Counted from the stretch's first letter, positions 45,543 to 58,914 are shown. The stretch is 64,000 nt of DNA from Novosphingobium nitrogenifigens DSM 19370 (GCF_000192575.1 NZ_GL876933.1:62001-126000), one strand, 5' to 3'. Translations and numbers: made by a program. Notes: generated from the letters alone by a model not told the origin.

Positions 45543-45883
45543 GGCTCGGCCCGGTCGGCCGGTTCGGCCCCGTCGGTCGGTTCGGACGGAAACCGATGCA
45601 CCCGGCCCGGCGTCCCGGCAAACAGCGTATAGCTCTCGTAATAGTCGCGCCGCCCCTTCGCCTGGACCTCTGCATGCTCGGCGACCCGGCGCCAGGCCAG
45701 CGCTGCTGCTTCATCGGCCCATTCCGACAGGGCAATGACTTCCCCGTCGTCGGCGACATAACTCTTGAACGAGAGAAAGCCCGGCTGTGCGCGGGCGAGT
45801 TCGTCCATGCGGTCGGCATCGGCGGCATAGGCCGCGCTGTCGATATCGGCCCGCTTGCGGTTGCGAAAGACGACGAGATACAT
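45536..45883 (-). CDS. Antibiotic biosynthesis monooxygenase (ABM)-domain protein
   Basis: 115 residues from ATG 45883. A small ferredoxin-like ABM fold: [11 protein letters not shown], then the spaced pattern [40 protein letters not shown] and [19 protein letters not shown]. Such proteins include heme- or quinol-active monooxygenases and inert stress proteins; function is not known here. The C-terminal 15 residues are a Pro/Glu/Ala/Asp-rich tail. Overlaps the GNAT start by 7 bases; divergent from aroC. Confidence 0.87.
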   Translation of the reverse strand: MYLVVFRNRKRADIDSAAYAADADRMDELARAQPGFLSFKSYVADDGEVIALSEWADEAAALAWRRVAEHAEVQAKGRRDYYESYTLFAGTPGRVHRFPSEPTDGAEPADRAEPC

Positions 45884-45959
45884 CGCCACGCAGCATACCC
45901 GCACGCAGGCGCGGCGGAAAGGTGGACATTTGCACCGATCTGGGCAAAGGCCGGGGGCC

Positions 45960-47027
45960 ATGAGCCGCAACACTTTCGGACACGTCTTCCGCTTCACCAC
46001 CTGGGGGGAAAGCCACGGACCGGCGCTTGGCGCCGTCGTCGACGGGTGCCCGCCGGGCATCGTCCTGACCGAAACGGATATTCAACCGTTCCTCGACGCG
46101 CGTCGCCCCGGACAGTCCCGCTTTACCACGCAGCGGCAGGAACCCGATCAGGTCCGTATCCTGTCGGGCGTGTTCGAAGGTCGGACGACCGGCACCCCGA
46201 TCAGCCTGATGATCGAGAACGTCGACCAGCGGTCGAAGGACTATTCCGAAGTCGCGCGGGCCTATCGCCCGGGCCATGCCGACTATGCCTATGACGCCAA
46301 GTACGGCTTTCGCGACTATCGCGGCGGCGGACGCTCGTCCGCGCGCGAAACCGCATCCCGCGTGGCGGCAGGCGCAGTCGCGCGTCTCGTCATCCCCGAA
46401 GTCTTCATTCTGGGCTATGTCAGCGCGATCGGCGGCGATGCCATCGATCCGGCCGCGTTCAATCCGGCCGAGATCGGTCGCAACCCCTTCTTCTGCCCCG
46501 ATGCCAAGGCGGCCGAGCGCTGGGAAGCGCTGGTGGACAAGGCGCGCAAGGACGGCTCCTCGCTCGGCGCGGTAGTCGAATGCGTCGCGACCGGTGTTCC
46601 CGCCGGTTGGGGCGCCCCGCTCTATGCCAAGCTCGACGCGGAACTCGCCCATGCAATGATGGGCATCAACGCGGTCAAGGGCGTCGAAATCGGCGACGGC
46701 TTTGCCGCCGCTGCCAATACCGGCGAAGGCAATGCCGATCCGATGCGTCCGGGCAACGATGGGCCGATCTTTACCGCCAACCACGCGGGCGGCATTGCCG
46801 GGGGCATTTCCACCGGCCAGCCGATCGTGGTGCGCGTCGCGTTCAAGCCGACTTCTTCGATCCTGACGCCGATGCCCACGATCACGCGCGAAGGCGAGGC
46901 AACCGAATTGTTCACCAAGGGCCGCCACGACCCTTGCGTCGGCATTCGCGGCGTTCCGGTGGTCGAAGCGATGATGGCCGCCGTTCTGGCTGACCAGAAG
47001 ATGCTTCACCGCGCCCAATGCGGATAA
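45960..47027 (+). CDS. aroC: Chorismate synthase
   Basis: 355 residues. Last step of the shikimate pathway, using reduced FMN. Marks: [85 protein letters not shown] and [11 protein letters not shown] with [15 protein letters not shown]. Start a45960 gives the standard MSRNTFG N-terminus. Its stop codon region contains two DnaA-box-like sequences (47019-47045). Confidence 0.97.
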   Translation: MSRNTFGHVFRFTTWGESHGPALGAVVDGCPPGIVLTETDIQPFLDARRPGQSRFTTQRQEPDQVRILSGVFEGRTTGTPISLMIENVDQRSKDYSEVARAYRPGHADYAYDAKYGFRDYRGGGRSSARETASRVAAGAVARLVIPEVFILGYVSAIGGDAIDPAAFNPAEIGRNPFFCPDAKAAERWEALVDKARKDGSSLGAVVECVATGVPAGWGAPLYAKLDAELAHAMMGINAVKGVEIGDGFAAAANTGEGNADPMRPGNDGPIFTANHAGGIAGGISTGQPIVVRVAFKPTSSILTPMPTITREGEATELFTKGRHDPCVGIRGVPVVEAMMAAVLADQKMLHRAQCG

Positions 47028-47045
47028 GACTTCCCGTGTGGATAA
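47019..47045 (-). promoter_or_regulatory. Two DnaA-box-like 9-mers at the end of aroC
   Basis: On the minus strand 47037-47045 reads TTATCCACA, an exact consensus DnaA box. 47019-47027 reads TTATCCGCA, one mismatch. They are in the same orientation, 18 bases apart, part of a GGATAAGACTT direct repeat. Function unknown; a binding test would be needed. Confidence 0.45.
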
Positions 47046-47167
47046 GACTTGGTACGGGCCAGAGATCCTGCACAATAAGGTGAGCCTTGGGCGCGCCGCG
47101 CCGCTTGGGTTTGTCGCGTCCTCCCGTTAGGGTGCTTCCCACGATAGGTGTGGGGAGACAATCGACC

Positions 47168-48478
47168 GTGGCGCGACGCCTGACTTTGTTCATTCTGATC
47201 GGCATGGTCGCGGGGATCGTGCTGGGCACCGTGCTCAACCACGCCTTTCCGGCCGGGTCGAAGTCGCTGACCGACATCGCCGACACGCTCAAGCTCTTGC
47301 CCGAAGTGTTCCTGCGCCTGATCAAGATGATCATCGCGCCGCTGATCTTCGCGACGCTGGTCACGGGGATCGCCTCGATGGGCGACAGCAGCGCGCTCGG
47401 GCGCATCGGCGGGCGGGCGCTGGCCTGGTTCGTGACGGCCAGCTTCGTGTCGATCGGTCTCGGACTGCTGCTCGTCAATCTGTTCCAGCCGGGACACGGA
47501 TTGCATTTCGCCGCCACCACGCCGGTGGGAGAGCTTGCCACCGCCGATTTCACTTTGCGCCATTTCGTGCTCGGCGTGTTCCCGACCAGCGTCATCGACG
47601 CGATGGCACAGAACAACGTGCTGCAGATTCTCGTTTTCTCTCTGTTCGCCGGGGTCGCACTCTCGGCAATCGGCGAAGCGGGCGCGCCGCTGGTGCGCGG
47701 GGCCGAGGCTCTGGTCGAAGTCATGCTGACCATGACCGGCTATGTCATGCGCGCTGCGCCACTGGCGGTGTTCGGGGCCATGGCCTCGGTCATCGCAACG
47801 CGGGGCCTTGGCATCATCGTGACCTACGGGGTTTTCGTCGCCGAATTCTACGGCGGGCTCCTGCTCCTGTGGGTGATCCTGTTCACGGTCGGCAGCGTGT
47901 TTCTCGGGCGGCGGGCCTGGCTGCTCGCGCGCTATGTACGCGAACCGCTCCTGCTTGCCTATTCGACCGCCAGTTCGGAAAGCGCGCTGCCGCGCCTGTT
48001 CGACGCGCTCGACCGGTTCGGGGTGCCGCGCCGCATTTCCGGCTTCGTCCTGCCGCTGGGCTATTCCTTCAATCTCGACGGCTCGATGATGTACACGAGC
48101 TTTGCGACGATGTTCATTGCGCAGGCCTATGCTATCCCGCTTTCGTCCGGACAGCAGGTGGCCATGCTGTTGACGCTGATGATCTCGTCCAAGGGGATTG
48201 CCGGGGTTCCGCGCGCCAGCCTCGTCGTGATTGCAGCGACGCTGACCCAGTTCGGCCTTCCGGTCGAAGGCATCGCCCTGCTGCTGGGCGTCGACACGTT
48301 CCTCGACATGGGCCGCACCGCCACCAATGTCGTGGGCAACGCCGTCGCCACCGCCGTCATCACCAAGTGGGAAGGCATGTTGCAGATCCCGCTCGACCCC
48401 GACGCCGAACCCGCGATCCCGCCCCACGACACCCCCGAACAGGGACGCCGGGGCCTCCATCTCGATCCCGACGCGTAA
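47168..48478 (+). CDS. Dicarboxylate/amino acid:cation symporter (DAACS/GltP-DctA family)
   Basis: 436 residues from a GTG at 47168 with GGGGAG upstream. Inner-membrane sodium- or proton-coupled carrier for C4-dicarboxylates, glutamate or aspartate. About eight helices plus two re-entrant loops: the Ser-rich hairpin motif TASSESALPRLFDAL, the helix GYSFNLDGSMMYTSFATMFIAQA, and the last substrate-binding helix GVDTFLDMGRTATNVVGNAV. A weakly charged tail follows. The substrate cannot be assigned between dicarboxylates and acidic amino acids. Confidence 0.94.
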   Translation: MARRLTLFILIGMVAGIVLGTVLNHAFPAGSKSLTDIADTLKLLPEVFLRLIKMIIAPLIFATLVTGIASMGDSSALGRIGGRALAWFVTASFVSIGLGLLLVNLFQPGHGLHFAATTPVGELATADFTLRHFVLGVFPTSVIDAMAQNNVLQILVFSLFAGVALSAIGEAGAPLVRGAEALVEVMLTMTGYVMRAAPLAVFGAMASVIATRGLGIIVTYGVFVAEFYGGLLLLWVILFTVGSVFLGRRAWLLARYVREPLLLAYSTASSESALPRLFDALDRFGVPRRISGFVLPLGYSFNLDGSMMYTSFATMFIAQAYAIPLSSGQQVAMLLTLMISSKGIAGVPRASLVVIAATLTQFGLPVEGIALLLGVDTFLDMGRTATNVVGNAVATAVITKWEGMLQIPLDPDAEPAIPPHDTPEQGRRGLHLDPDA

Positions 48479-48521
48479 GGAAGAGGCCGGGACTTTGCGC
48501 GGGGCCTACCCTTCCGGTTCC

Positions 48522-49205
48522 CTACCCTTCGAGCTCGACGTCCCAATAGAGCCAGTCGCGCCAGCTTGAGTGGAGATAGTTTGGGGGGAACGCGCGGCCC
48601 TTTTCCTGCAATTGCCAGGTGGTCGGGCGGATCGGTTCCTCGATCAGGCGCATCGCCGCCTGTTCGGGCGTGCGCCCGCCCTTGCGCATGTTGCACGGAG
48701 CGCAGGCGGTGGAGACGTTTTCCCAGGTCGTGCGCCCGCCCAGACGACGCGGCACCACGTGGTCGAACGTCAGGTGTTCATGGCTGCCGCAATACTGGCA
48801 CATGAACCGGTCGCGCAGGAACAGGTTGAAACGGGTGAACGCCGGAAACTCGCTCGGCCGCACATATTGGCGCAGCGCGATCACCGAGGGGATCCTCATG
48901 TCGAGCGAAGGGCTGTGCACTTCGCGCTCATACGTCGCGATGATGTCGACGCGTTCGAGGAAGACCGCCTTGATCGCGGTCTGCCACGGCCACAGGCTCA
49001 ACGGATAATAGGAAAGCGGAGTGTAGTCCGCATTCAGTACCAAGGCCGGGCAATTGGAAAGATGGCGGCTGCTGGCGTGATTGGCGAACCCGGCATCGGC
49101 GATATAGCGGCCGCCATGGGAACGATCAGCATGTATACCGGCGACGGCGTCGCCGCTGTTGGGCCTGGCCGAAGCCGCCCTTTCTATCAACGCCTTATGA
49201 AGCAT
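48522..49205 (-). CDS. HNH endonuclease
   Basis: About 227 residues from ATG 49205 (a TTG at 49250 is possible). A conserved N-terminal part, LSNCPALVLNADYTPLSYYPLSLWPWQTAIKAVFLERVD, precedes a standard HNH nuclease fold with CQYCG, HLTFDHVVPRRLGGRTTWENV and CAPCNMRKGGRTPEQA. Such genes are near-universal single-copy genes in alphaproteobacteria, and their role is not established. Two zinc Cys pairs and the HNH residues are intact. An inverted repeat (49267-49296) lies just upstream. Confidence 0.93.
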   Translation of the reverse strand: MLHKALIERAASARPNSGDAVAGIHADRSHGGRYIADAGFANHASSRHLSNCPALVLNADYTPLSYYPLSLWPWQTAIKAVFLERVDIIATYEREVHSPSLDMRIPSVIALRQYVRPSEFPAFTRFNLFLRDRFMCQYCGSHEHLTFDHVVPRRLGGRTTWENVSTACAPCNMRKGGRTPEQAAMRLIEEPIRPTTWQLQEKGRAFPPNYLHSSWRDWLYWDVELEG

Positions 49206-49266
49206 GCTCCGGGCCGGCCATCTGACGCGAAAGCCCGTCTGCTCCCGCAAGGGGAGGCATGAGGTA

Positions 49267-49296
49267 TTCGCATGACCACTTCATGACGCATGCGAA
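49267..49296. promoter_or_regulatory. Inverted repeat upstream of the HNH gene
   Basis: TTCGCATG (49267-49274) and CATGCGAA (49289-49296) are exact arms with a 14-base spacer, about 60 bases upstream of the HNH start on the minus strand. Candidate operator; no regulator assigned. Confidence 0.4.
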
Positions 49297-49370
49297 GTTT
49301 GCACCACATCTGCGAGTCCTTCGTCAAGCCCCATCAGGACAAGTCGCGTGAAAGAAGGGCACAAACACCC

Positions 49371-50087
49371 TCACCGCCGCAACCATCCGGTGACGGAGAC
49401 ACGCGGCACCCCGGCGAAAGGTGCGACGCTCGACACCGAATGGACTTGCGGCACGCGCAGGAGATGGATCGCGTTGAAACGCGGGGACAGCGCAAGGTCG
49501 ACGTCGCCCGCGTCATCATGAAACGTCAGCAGCCCGCCCCATTCGATCCGCCAGCGCGGCGTCAGCGACAGGATATAGGCCGCCACGCGGTTCTTGCCCG
49601 CGACATTGTCGTCATGCGACGTCAGGAAATGCCCCGGCAGGAACCGCGTCGCCTGTCCGTCGACCATGCGGATGCCCGGCTCCCCGGTCAGCGTGCGAAA
49701 GACATCCAGCCAGGCCGGACTGTTGAGCGCGTCGAGCAGGCGATCGACCGGCAGGCCCCGTTCGCGCCGCTTTGCCGCCTCTTCCGACACGCGCACGCTG
49801 TCGTACAGGAACTGGAACCCCTCGCGCGCCTGCCCGTGCACGGCTTCGACCAGAGCCGCGCGGCGTTCGGGCCCGAGACTTTCCAGCCCCGCCCGATCGA
49901 GGTCCCAGACTTTGTCCCCCTGGTTGAGCACACGCGTCCAGGGCGCCTCGTCGCCGAGCGAAGTCGCCAGCGCATCGGCCTCGGCGGCAACGAGCACCGG
50001 TTCGATGCGCACTCGCCCGGTGGCGCGGTAATCCCGCGCCGCCCGGTCGAGTTGGTCGGAAGCGATAGCCGGCTGAAAAGGCTTCAT
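49371..50087 (-). CDS. 2-oxoglutarate/Fe(II)-dependent oxygenase (prolyl-4-hydroxylase-like)
   Basis: 238 residues from ATG 50087. Double-stranded beta-helix dioxygenase. Fe(II) ligands: His-x-Asp in FLTSHDDNVAGKNRVAAYI and a distal His in HLLRVPQVHSVSSV, followed by the 2OG-binding Arg in PRVSVTGWLRR. The overall layout matches the 2OG-Fe(II) oxygenase family related to proline hydroxylases and PKHD-type enzymes. It is 11 bases downstream of an exported M20 peptidase gene, forming a three-gene unit; the link is by position only. Confidence 0.88.
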   Translation of the reverse strand: MKPFQPAIASDQLDRAARDYRATGRVRIEPVLVAAEADALATSLGDEAPWTRVLNQGDKVWDLDRAGLESLGPERRAALVEAVHGQAREGFQFLYDSVRVSEEAAKRRERGLPVDRLLDALNSPAWLDVFRTLTGEPGIRMVDGQATRFLPGHFLTSHDDNVAGKNRVAAYILSLTPRWRIEWGGLLTFHDDAGDVDLALSPRFNAIHLLRVPQVHSVSSVAPFAGVPRVSVTGWLRR

Positions 50088-50098
50088 CGCCCGGTGCC

Positions 50099-51538
50099 TC
50101 AGCGGGCGTAGGCCTGGACGAGATCGTAAAGGAACGCGCGCCCCTTCATCAGCGAAGCCACTTCGAGCCGTTCGTTGAGCCCGTGAATGCCATTGAGGTC
50201 CGGGTTGGCCCAGATCCCGGGCATGCCATAAGTCGGGATGCCGACCGCTTCGAGGAAAATGCCGTCGGTGGCGCCGGTGGACATCGTCGGCACCACCGGA
50301 ACACCGGGGAAATAGCGCGCGGCAAGCGTGTCGATCGGCGCGATCACTTTCGGATCGAGCGGCGGCGCCTTGGCGATCGGCCGGATCGGGGGAACCGCGG
50401 TCACGGTCAGCTTGGGATCGGCGAAGATCCGCGCAAGGTCGAGCCGCACCTCTTCGGTGCTGTGGCCGGGGAAAATCCGGCAATTGACGATCGCGCCCGC
50501 CCGCTGCGGCAAGGCGTTGTTGGCGTGGCCACCATCGAGCCGGGTGGCGACGCAGGTCGTGCGCAGCATCGAATGGAACGTGCGGTCATTGTCGAGCAGG
50601 GCGACCGCCTTGGTGAAATCCTCGCTGCCGGGTGCAGCCTTGGCGACGGCCTGCATCGCCTGTCCGATGGCACCGGGATAGATCAGCCCGGCCTTGCCGA
50701 AAAAGGCACGGGTCGTGTCGCTGAGTTCGGCCGGAAAATCCTGATCGCGCAGGCGGATCAGCGCATCGGACAATTCGTAGATGGCATTGTCCTTGACCGG
50801 GATCGAGCTGTGTCCGCCCGGATTGCGGGTTTCGACGCGATAGTCCTGCGCGGCCTTTTCCCCGACCTGCACGCTCAACGCGACGACATGGCCGCCTTCG
50901 CTCACGCCCTTGCCGTTGGTGCGCCCGCCGCCGCCTTCGTTGAGAGCGAATTCGGCATCGATCAGGTCGCGCTTGTTCGCGGCCAGCCATTCCGCGCCGT
51001 TGAAGGCGCCGGTGGTTTCCTCCCCGCAGGTCAGGGCCAGCTTGAGCGTGCGGCGCAGCTTGACGTTACCGGCCTTGAGCCGCGCCATGGTATCGACCCA
51101 GACGGCCGCCATCGCCTTGTCATCAAGCGTGCCGCGTCCGTAGAAATAGCCGCCTTCCTCGATCAGGGTGAAAGGATCGCGGGTCCAGTCCTCGCGGTGG
51201 GCTTCGACGACATCGAGATGGGCGAGCAGCAGGATGGGCTTGGCCGCTTTCGACGTGCCGGGCAGGACCGCAACGAGGCCGCCTTCCTTGGGATGCTCTG
51301 CGCTCGCAAACAGGGTGATCTGATCGTCGGCGAAACCGGCCGCCTTGAGCCGTCCGGCCATGCGCTCGGCCGCGAGCGTGCAGCTGCCCGCCGAAATCGA
51401 CGTGTTGGTCTCGATCAGTTCCTTGTACGTCGCGCGAAAGGCCGGCTCGGTCGGATCGGAAGCCGCCATCGCACTCCCCGCCAGAGCGGTTCCCGCCAGG
51501 ATGGCCGCAGCACCGGCCCACACCCATTTGCCCATCAT
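50099..51538 (-). CDS. Exported M20-family metallopeptidase (carboxypeptidase type), copy 1
   Basis: 479 residues. The signal peptide (AGAAAILAGTALAGSAMA) precedes a zinc peptidase of the M20 family. Metal and catalytic residues: LLLAHLDVV (His-x-Asp), GRGTLDDKAM, CGEETTGAFNGA (catalytic Glu pair), LNEGGGG, and the terminal His in NGIHGLNER. The dimerisation domain includes RNPGGHSSIPV. It likely trims peptides or amides in the periplasm. It is about 50 percent identical by eye to the gene directly upstream, pointing to tandem duplication. GGGGAG precedes the ATG. Confidence 0.92.
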   Translation of the reverse strand: MMGKWVWAGAAAILAGTALAGSAMAASDPTEPAFRATYKELIETNTSISAGSCTLAAERMAGRLKAAGFADDQITLFASAEHPKEGGLVAVLPGTSKAAKPILLLAHLDVVEAHREDWTRDPFTLIEEGGYFYGRGTLDDKAMAAVWVDTMARLKAGNVKLRRTLKLALTCGEETTGAFNGAEWLAANKRDLIDAEFALNEGGGGRTNGKGVSEGGHVVALSVQVGEKAAQDYRVETRNPGGHSSIPVKDNAIYELSDALIRLRDQDFPAELSDTTRAFFGKAGLIYPGAIGQAMQAVAKAAPGSEDFTKAVALLDNDRTFHSMLRTTCVATRLDGGHANNALPQRAGAIVNCRIFPGHSTEEVRLDLARIFADPKLTVTAVPPIRPIAKAPPLDPKVIAPIDTLAARYFPGVPVVPTMSTGATDGIFLEAVGIPTYGMPGIWANPDLNGIHGLNERLEVASLMKGRAFLYDLVQAYAR

Positions 51539-51571
51539 CGTTTGCTCCCCATTGAATTACGTTTCAGCCGA

Positions 51572-55688
<4,117 letters not shown>

Positions 55689-55696
55689 TCGAAATC

Positions 55697-55728
55697 GACC
55701 TGCGCGTTTCCGATTCGCGCAGGTCCCT
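55697..55728 (+). terminator. Terminator of gyrB
   Basis: GACCTGCGCG (55697-55706) and CGCGCAGGTC (55716-55725) form a perfect 10-bp stem with a 9-base loop, then CCTTTCC. The U-run is weak. Confidence 0.65.
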
Positions 55729-55901
55729 TTCCATCCGATGACCAACGGCGCCGGGCATCCCCCGAACAGTAACGATTGCCCTTGGTTCGGTCCCGAAACG
55801 GGACGGTTTATGCGCCCGATCGCCTCGAACCACTTTTAACCTTTACCTTCAGCCAGTTCCGGCCAACAGCCTTGGTAAATCTGTTGAACCGGGGCTGGTT
55901 T

Positions 55902-56984
55902 ATGAACTTTTCACATCGCGCACGGGCCTTGCTGGCGCTTGCCGCCGTTTCCATTGCCGTACCGGCCTGGGCTTCGTCGGAACCTTCGGGCCTTGATGCC
56001 TTGCGCACGTACAATCTCGTCGTGCTCGGCAACCTCACCTCCTCCTCGGAAGTCGAAGGGCGCACGTTCGTTGGCGGCAATCTGACCGGCAATTCGTCGA
56101 ACTACCTGATTTCCTCGTCCGTTCCGGCCACGACCTACACGGTTCCGGGCCTGACCGTGGTCGGCGATGTTACCGGCGGCACCAAGAACCTCAACAACGG
56201 ATCGGGCGCGGTCGTCGGCGGCAACGTGTCGAGCGGGTTCAATCTCAACGGTGCGACCCAGACCGTCCAGGTCGGCGGCACGATCAGCAATACCAACGTC
56301 AACCAGAACACGGTGACGTCGAACCTTGGCGCCACCAATCCGGCCTTTACCCAGAACCTGACCCAGTACGGCAGCCTCATGAGCACCAGCATGAAGGAAC
56401 TGTCGTACCAGTTGTCGACGCAGGCAAGCACCAGCACGGTCTCGCTGAGCGGCAGCACGGGGGTATTCACCGCGCAGGCCGGTTCGGGCGGCACCGCGGT
56501 GTTCAACCTGACCGCCGCCGACCTCTCGAAAATGAGCGCGATTCAGTTCAACACGAACGGCGCGGACACCGTCATCGTCAATGTCACAGGCGATCCCATC
56601 ACGCTCAACCAGAACTTTCTGGGCGGCACCAACAATCTGGGCCAGCACGTGATCTGGAATTTCCCCAATGCCACCAACCTGACCCTGACGACGGCGTGGG
56701 GCGGTTCGGTGCTGGCCCCGCTCGCCAATGCGACGACCTACAATTACATTCAGGGGTCCGCGGTCTTCGGCAGCCTGACCCAGGACGGGGAAATGCATAT
56801 CGGCACTTATGCCGGCGGCTATAGCCTGCCCTCCGATCCGGGCAGTTCGAGCACGACTTCGTCCACCTCGTCGACCAGCGGGGGTACTTCGGTTCCCGAA
56901 CCGGGCATGGTCGGCCTGCTCGGCCTTGGCCTTGCCGGTCTCGTCTGGCGCCGCCGCAATGCCCGGATCGCCCGCGCGGCCTGA
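55902..56984 (+). CDS. Choice-of-anchor A family protein with PEP-CTERM sorting signal
   Basis: 360 residues from ATG 55902. Signal peptide (ALLALAAVSIAVPAWA), then a Gly/Thr/Asn-rich beta-helical part with LDALRTYNLVVLGNLTSSSEVEGRTFVGGNL, typical of the choice-of-anchor A domain, and a Ser/Thr-rich linker. The C-terminus is a PEP-CTERM signal: VPEPGMVGLLGLGLAGLVWRRRN. Such proteins are recognised by an exosortase/XrtA-type system and placed on the surface; no exosortase gene is in this window. Role probably in the outer surface or matrix. Low charge and few Cys. Confidence 0.9.
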   Translation: MNFSHRARALLALAAVSIAVPAWASSEPSGLDALRTYNLVVLGNLTSSSEVEGRTFVGGNLTGNSSNYLISSSVPATTYTVPGLTVVGDVTGGTKNLNNGSGAVVGGNVSSGFNLNGATQTVQVGGTISNTNVNQNTVTSNLGATNPAFTQNLTQYGSLMSTSMKELSYQLSTQASTSTVSLSGSTGVFTAQAGSGGTAVFNLTAADLSKMSAIQFNTNGADTVIVNVTGDPITLNQNFLGGTNNLGQHVIWNFPNATNLTLTTAWGGSVLAPLANATTYNYIQGSAVFGSLTQDGEMHIGTYAGGYSLPSDPGSSSTTSSTSSTSGGTSVPEPGMVGLLGLGLAGLVWRRRNARIARAA

Positions 56985-57005
56985 TCCTTCGCCTCTGCCG
57001 ACATG

Positions 57006-57044
57006 AAAAAGGCCCGGTCCGTGCGATGCGAACCGGGCCTTTTT
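57006..57044. terminator. Bidirectional terminator between the PEP-CTERM gene and nrdB
   Basis: AAAAAGGCCCGGT (57006-57018) and ACCGGGCCTTTTT (57032-57044) are perfect 13-base arms. A-run on the left and T-run on the right give a U-tail in both directions, serving the two convergent genes. Confidence 0.9.
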
Positions 57045-57068
57045 CGTCAGCCATGCGGCCGTTCGTGA

Positions 57069-58124
57069 TTATTCGGCGGGAATCCCGGCCGCGTTGAACA
57101 TGTCGGGGGCATTGTCCCCTTCATCGTCCGCTTCGGCGCTGTTCTTGGCCTTGCGACGGCTGTCGAACGAGGACCAGACATCGTTCCAGTTCCCGCGCGT
57201 TGCCGCCTTCGAATATTCGGTGGCGCGGGTTTCGAAGAAGTTGGCGTGTTCCACACCGTTGAGCAGCGGGGTCAGCCAGGGCAGCGGGTGTTCCTCGATC
57301 ATGTAGATCGGCTGGAACCCGAGCTGGCCGAGCCGCCAGTCGGCGATGTAACGGATGTAGCGCTTGATTTCCTTGGCGCTCATGCCCGGAACCGGCCCTT
57401 GCTCGAACGCCAGGTCGATGAAGGCGTCTTCGAGGCGCACGGTCTTCTGGCAGCAGTCGATGATGTCTTCGCGCACGGCCTTGGTCATGCAGTCGCGTTC
57501 CTGCACGAATGCCTGGAACAGGCGCGTGATGCCTTCGCAGTGCAGCGTTTCGTCACGCACCGACCAGCTGACGATCTGCCCCATGCCCTTCATCTTGTTG
57601 AAGCGGGGGAAATTCATCAGCATCGCGAACGAGGCAAACAGCTGGAGACCTTCGGTGAAGCCGCCGAACATCGCCAGTGTACGGGCGATATCCTCGTCGC
57701 TATCGACCCCGAACAGCTGCATGTAGTCGTGCTTGGCCTTCATTTCCTCGTATTCGAGGAACATGCCGTATTCGCTTTCGGGCATGCCGATAGTGTCGAG
57801 GAGGTGCGAATAGGCCGCGATGTGGATCGTTTCCATGTTGGAAAACGCCGCCAGCATCATCTTCACTTCGGTCGGCTTGAACACGCGACCGTACTTTTCG
57901 TGATAGCAGTCCTGCACCTCGACGTCGGCCTGGGTGAAGAAGCGGAAGATCTGCGTCAGCAGGTTGCGTTCATGGTCGCTGATCTTCTGCGCCCAGTCGC
58001 GGCAATCCTCGCCCAGCGGCACTTCTTCAGGCATCCAGTGGACCTGCTGCTGCCGCTTCCAGAACTCATAGGCCCACGGATATTCGAACGGCTTGTAGGT
58101 CTTGCGGGCTTCGAGAAGAGGCAT
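57069..58124 (-). CDS. nrdB: Ribonucleoside-diphosphate reductase, beta subunit (class I)
   Basis: 351 residues from ATG 58124. It holds the di-iron/tyrosyl-radical site that starts ribonucleotide reduction. Likely ligands: Asp67 in FTQADVEV, Glu98 and His101 in NMETIHIAAY, with the radical Tyr at Y105 (Glu+7, as in E. coli E115/H118/Y122). A second Glu-x2-His is in VRDETLHCEG. The C-terminal acidic tail that docks on NrdA is present. nrdA lies upstream, but a small PepSY gene sits between them. Confidence 0.96.
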   Translation of the reverse strand: MPLLEARKTYKPFEYPWAYEFWKRQQQVHWMPEEVPLGEDCRDWAQKISDHERNLLTQIFRFFTQADVEVQDCYHEKYGRVFKPTEVKMMLAAFSNMETIHIAAYSHLLDTIGMPESEYGMFLEYEEMKAKHDYMQLFGVDSDEDIARTLAMFGGFTEGLQLFASFAMLMNFPRFNKMKGMGQIVSWSVRDETLHCEGITRLFQAFVQERDCMTKAVREDIIDCCQKTVRLEDAFIDLAFEQGPVPGMSAKEIKRYIRYIADWRLGQLGFQPIYMIEEHPLPWLTPLLNGVEHANFFETRATEYSKAATRGNWNDVWSSFDSRRKAKNSAEADDEGDNAPDMFNAAGIPAE

Positions 58125-58197
58125 GGCAACGGACTCCGAAATTCGCGTAATATCAGGATTGGATAGCGCACGCGTCCGCAATGACGGACACGGCAAA

Positions 58198-58227
58198 GGC
58201 CCGCCCGGCGCGAACGCCGGACGGGCC
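58198..58227 (-). terminator. Hairpin between the PepSY gene and nrdB
   Basis: GGCCCGCCCGGCG (58198-58210) pairs with 58215-58227 with one mismatch and a 4-base loop (CGAA). On the minus strand it is followed by TTTGCC. It is a likely terminator for the PepSY gene, so nrdB would need its own promoter (58125-58197). Confidence 0.65.
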
Positions 58228-58268
58228 GTATGACGATGGGCTTCCGGCGACTCGCGCCGCCGAAAGGC

Positions 58269-58661
58269 TTACTTCCAGAACCAGCCGGGCTTCAGATTGC
58301 GATTCTTGCGATTGCGCCACATCTGAATGTAGAGCCACAGCCCGGAAAAGCTGAAGAAAACCATGGCGAAGCCCGACAGCGTGCCGATCAGCACGCCGAC
58401 CGGGCCGAAGGTTTCCCCGGAATGAAGATGGTGCACCAGCCCGATCAGCGAGCGGGCGCCGCCCTGCGGCTTGGGACGGCACGTATAGTCGGGCGGACAG
58501 ACGAACGCGGGTTTGCCCCCTGCTTGCGCAGCAGCGGCCTGCGGACGTGGCCCTTCCCCGCCGCCCATCAGCGGCAAGATCTGGCTGAGCACACCGGTCA
58601 CGGCGATCCAGAGCAGAAAAACGGCGAAAAACACCGAAAGCCAGCGGTGCCACTTGCGCAT
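58269..58661 (-). CDS. Small PepSY-associated transmembrane protein
   Basis: 130 residues from ATG 58661. Two membrane helices: MRKWHRWLSVFFAVFLLWIAVTGVLSQ at the N-terminus and VGVLIGTLSGFAMVFFSFSGLWLYIQMW at the C-terminus, with a soluble loop of about 55 residues between them that carries two Cys (FVCPPDYTCRP) and LVHHLHSGETFG. The WHRWLSVFFAVFLLWIAVTG pattern is typical of PepSY_TM iron-reductase-like proteins, in shortened form. It sits between nrdA and nrdB. Function unknown; a link to iron or heme is possible (inference). Confidence 0.85.
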   Translation of the reverse strand: MRKWHRWLSVFFAVFLLWIAVTGVLSQILPLMGGGEGPRPQAAAAQAGGKPAFVCPPDYTCRPKPQGGARSLIGLVHHLHSGETFGPVGVLIGTLSGFAMVFFSFSGLWLYIQMWRNRKNRNLKPGWFWK

Positions 58662-58843
58662 GATAAGGTCCCACCTCGTAAGATTGCGAATTGCTCGCAA
58701 CGCCAGCCGGGGTCGGAGCGCGCGTGCAAACCGGATCGGCTGTGCCGATGACAAAGCGGCCGTTCAAGCCGCAATTTGTCCCGAATTGTCCGCGTGCCGC
58801 ATGCATGGCTCGTACTATCCGTTCTGGCCCAAAGCTCCGGCGC

Positions 58844-58868
58844 CCGCCCCGGCACACAGCCGGGGCGG
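58844..58868 (-). terminator. GC-rich hairpin downstream of nrdA
   Basis: CCGCCCCGGC (58844-58853) and GCCGGGGCGG (58859-58868) pair perfectly with a 5-base loop, 46 bases after the nrdA stop on the minus strand. No U-run is seen, so it may be a processing or weak termination site. Confidence 0.5.
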
Positions 58869-58914
58869 CGGCCGATCCACCGCCGTCATCGCCCTGTCGA
58901 AAGACCGCGCCGCC

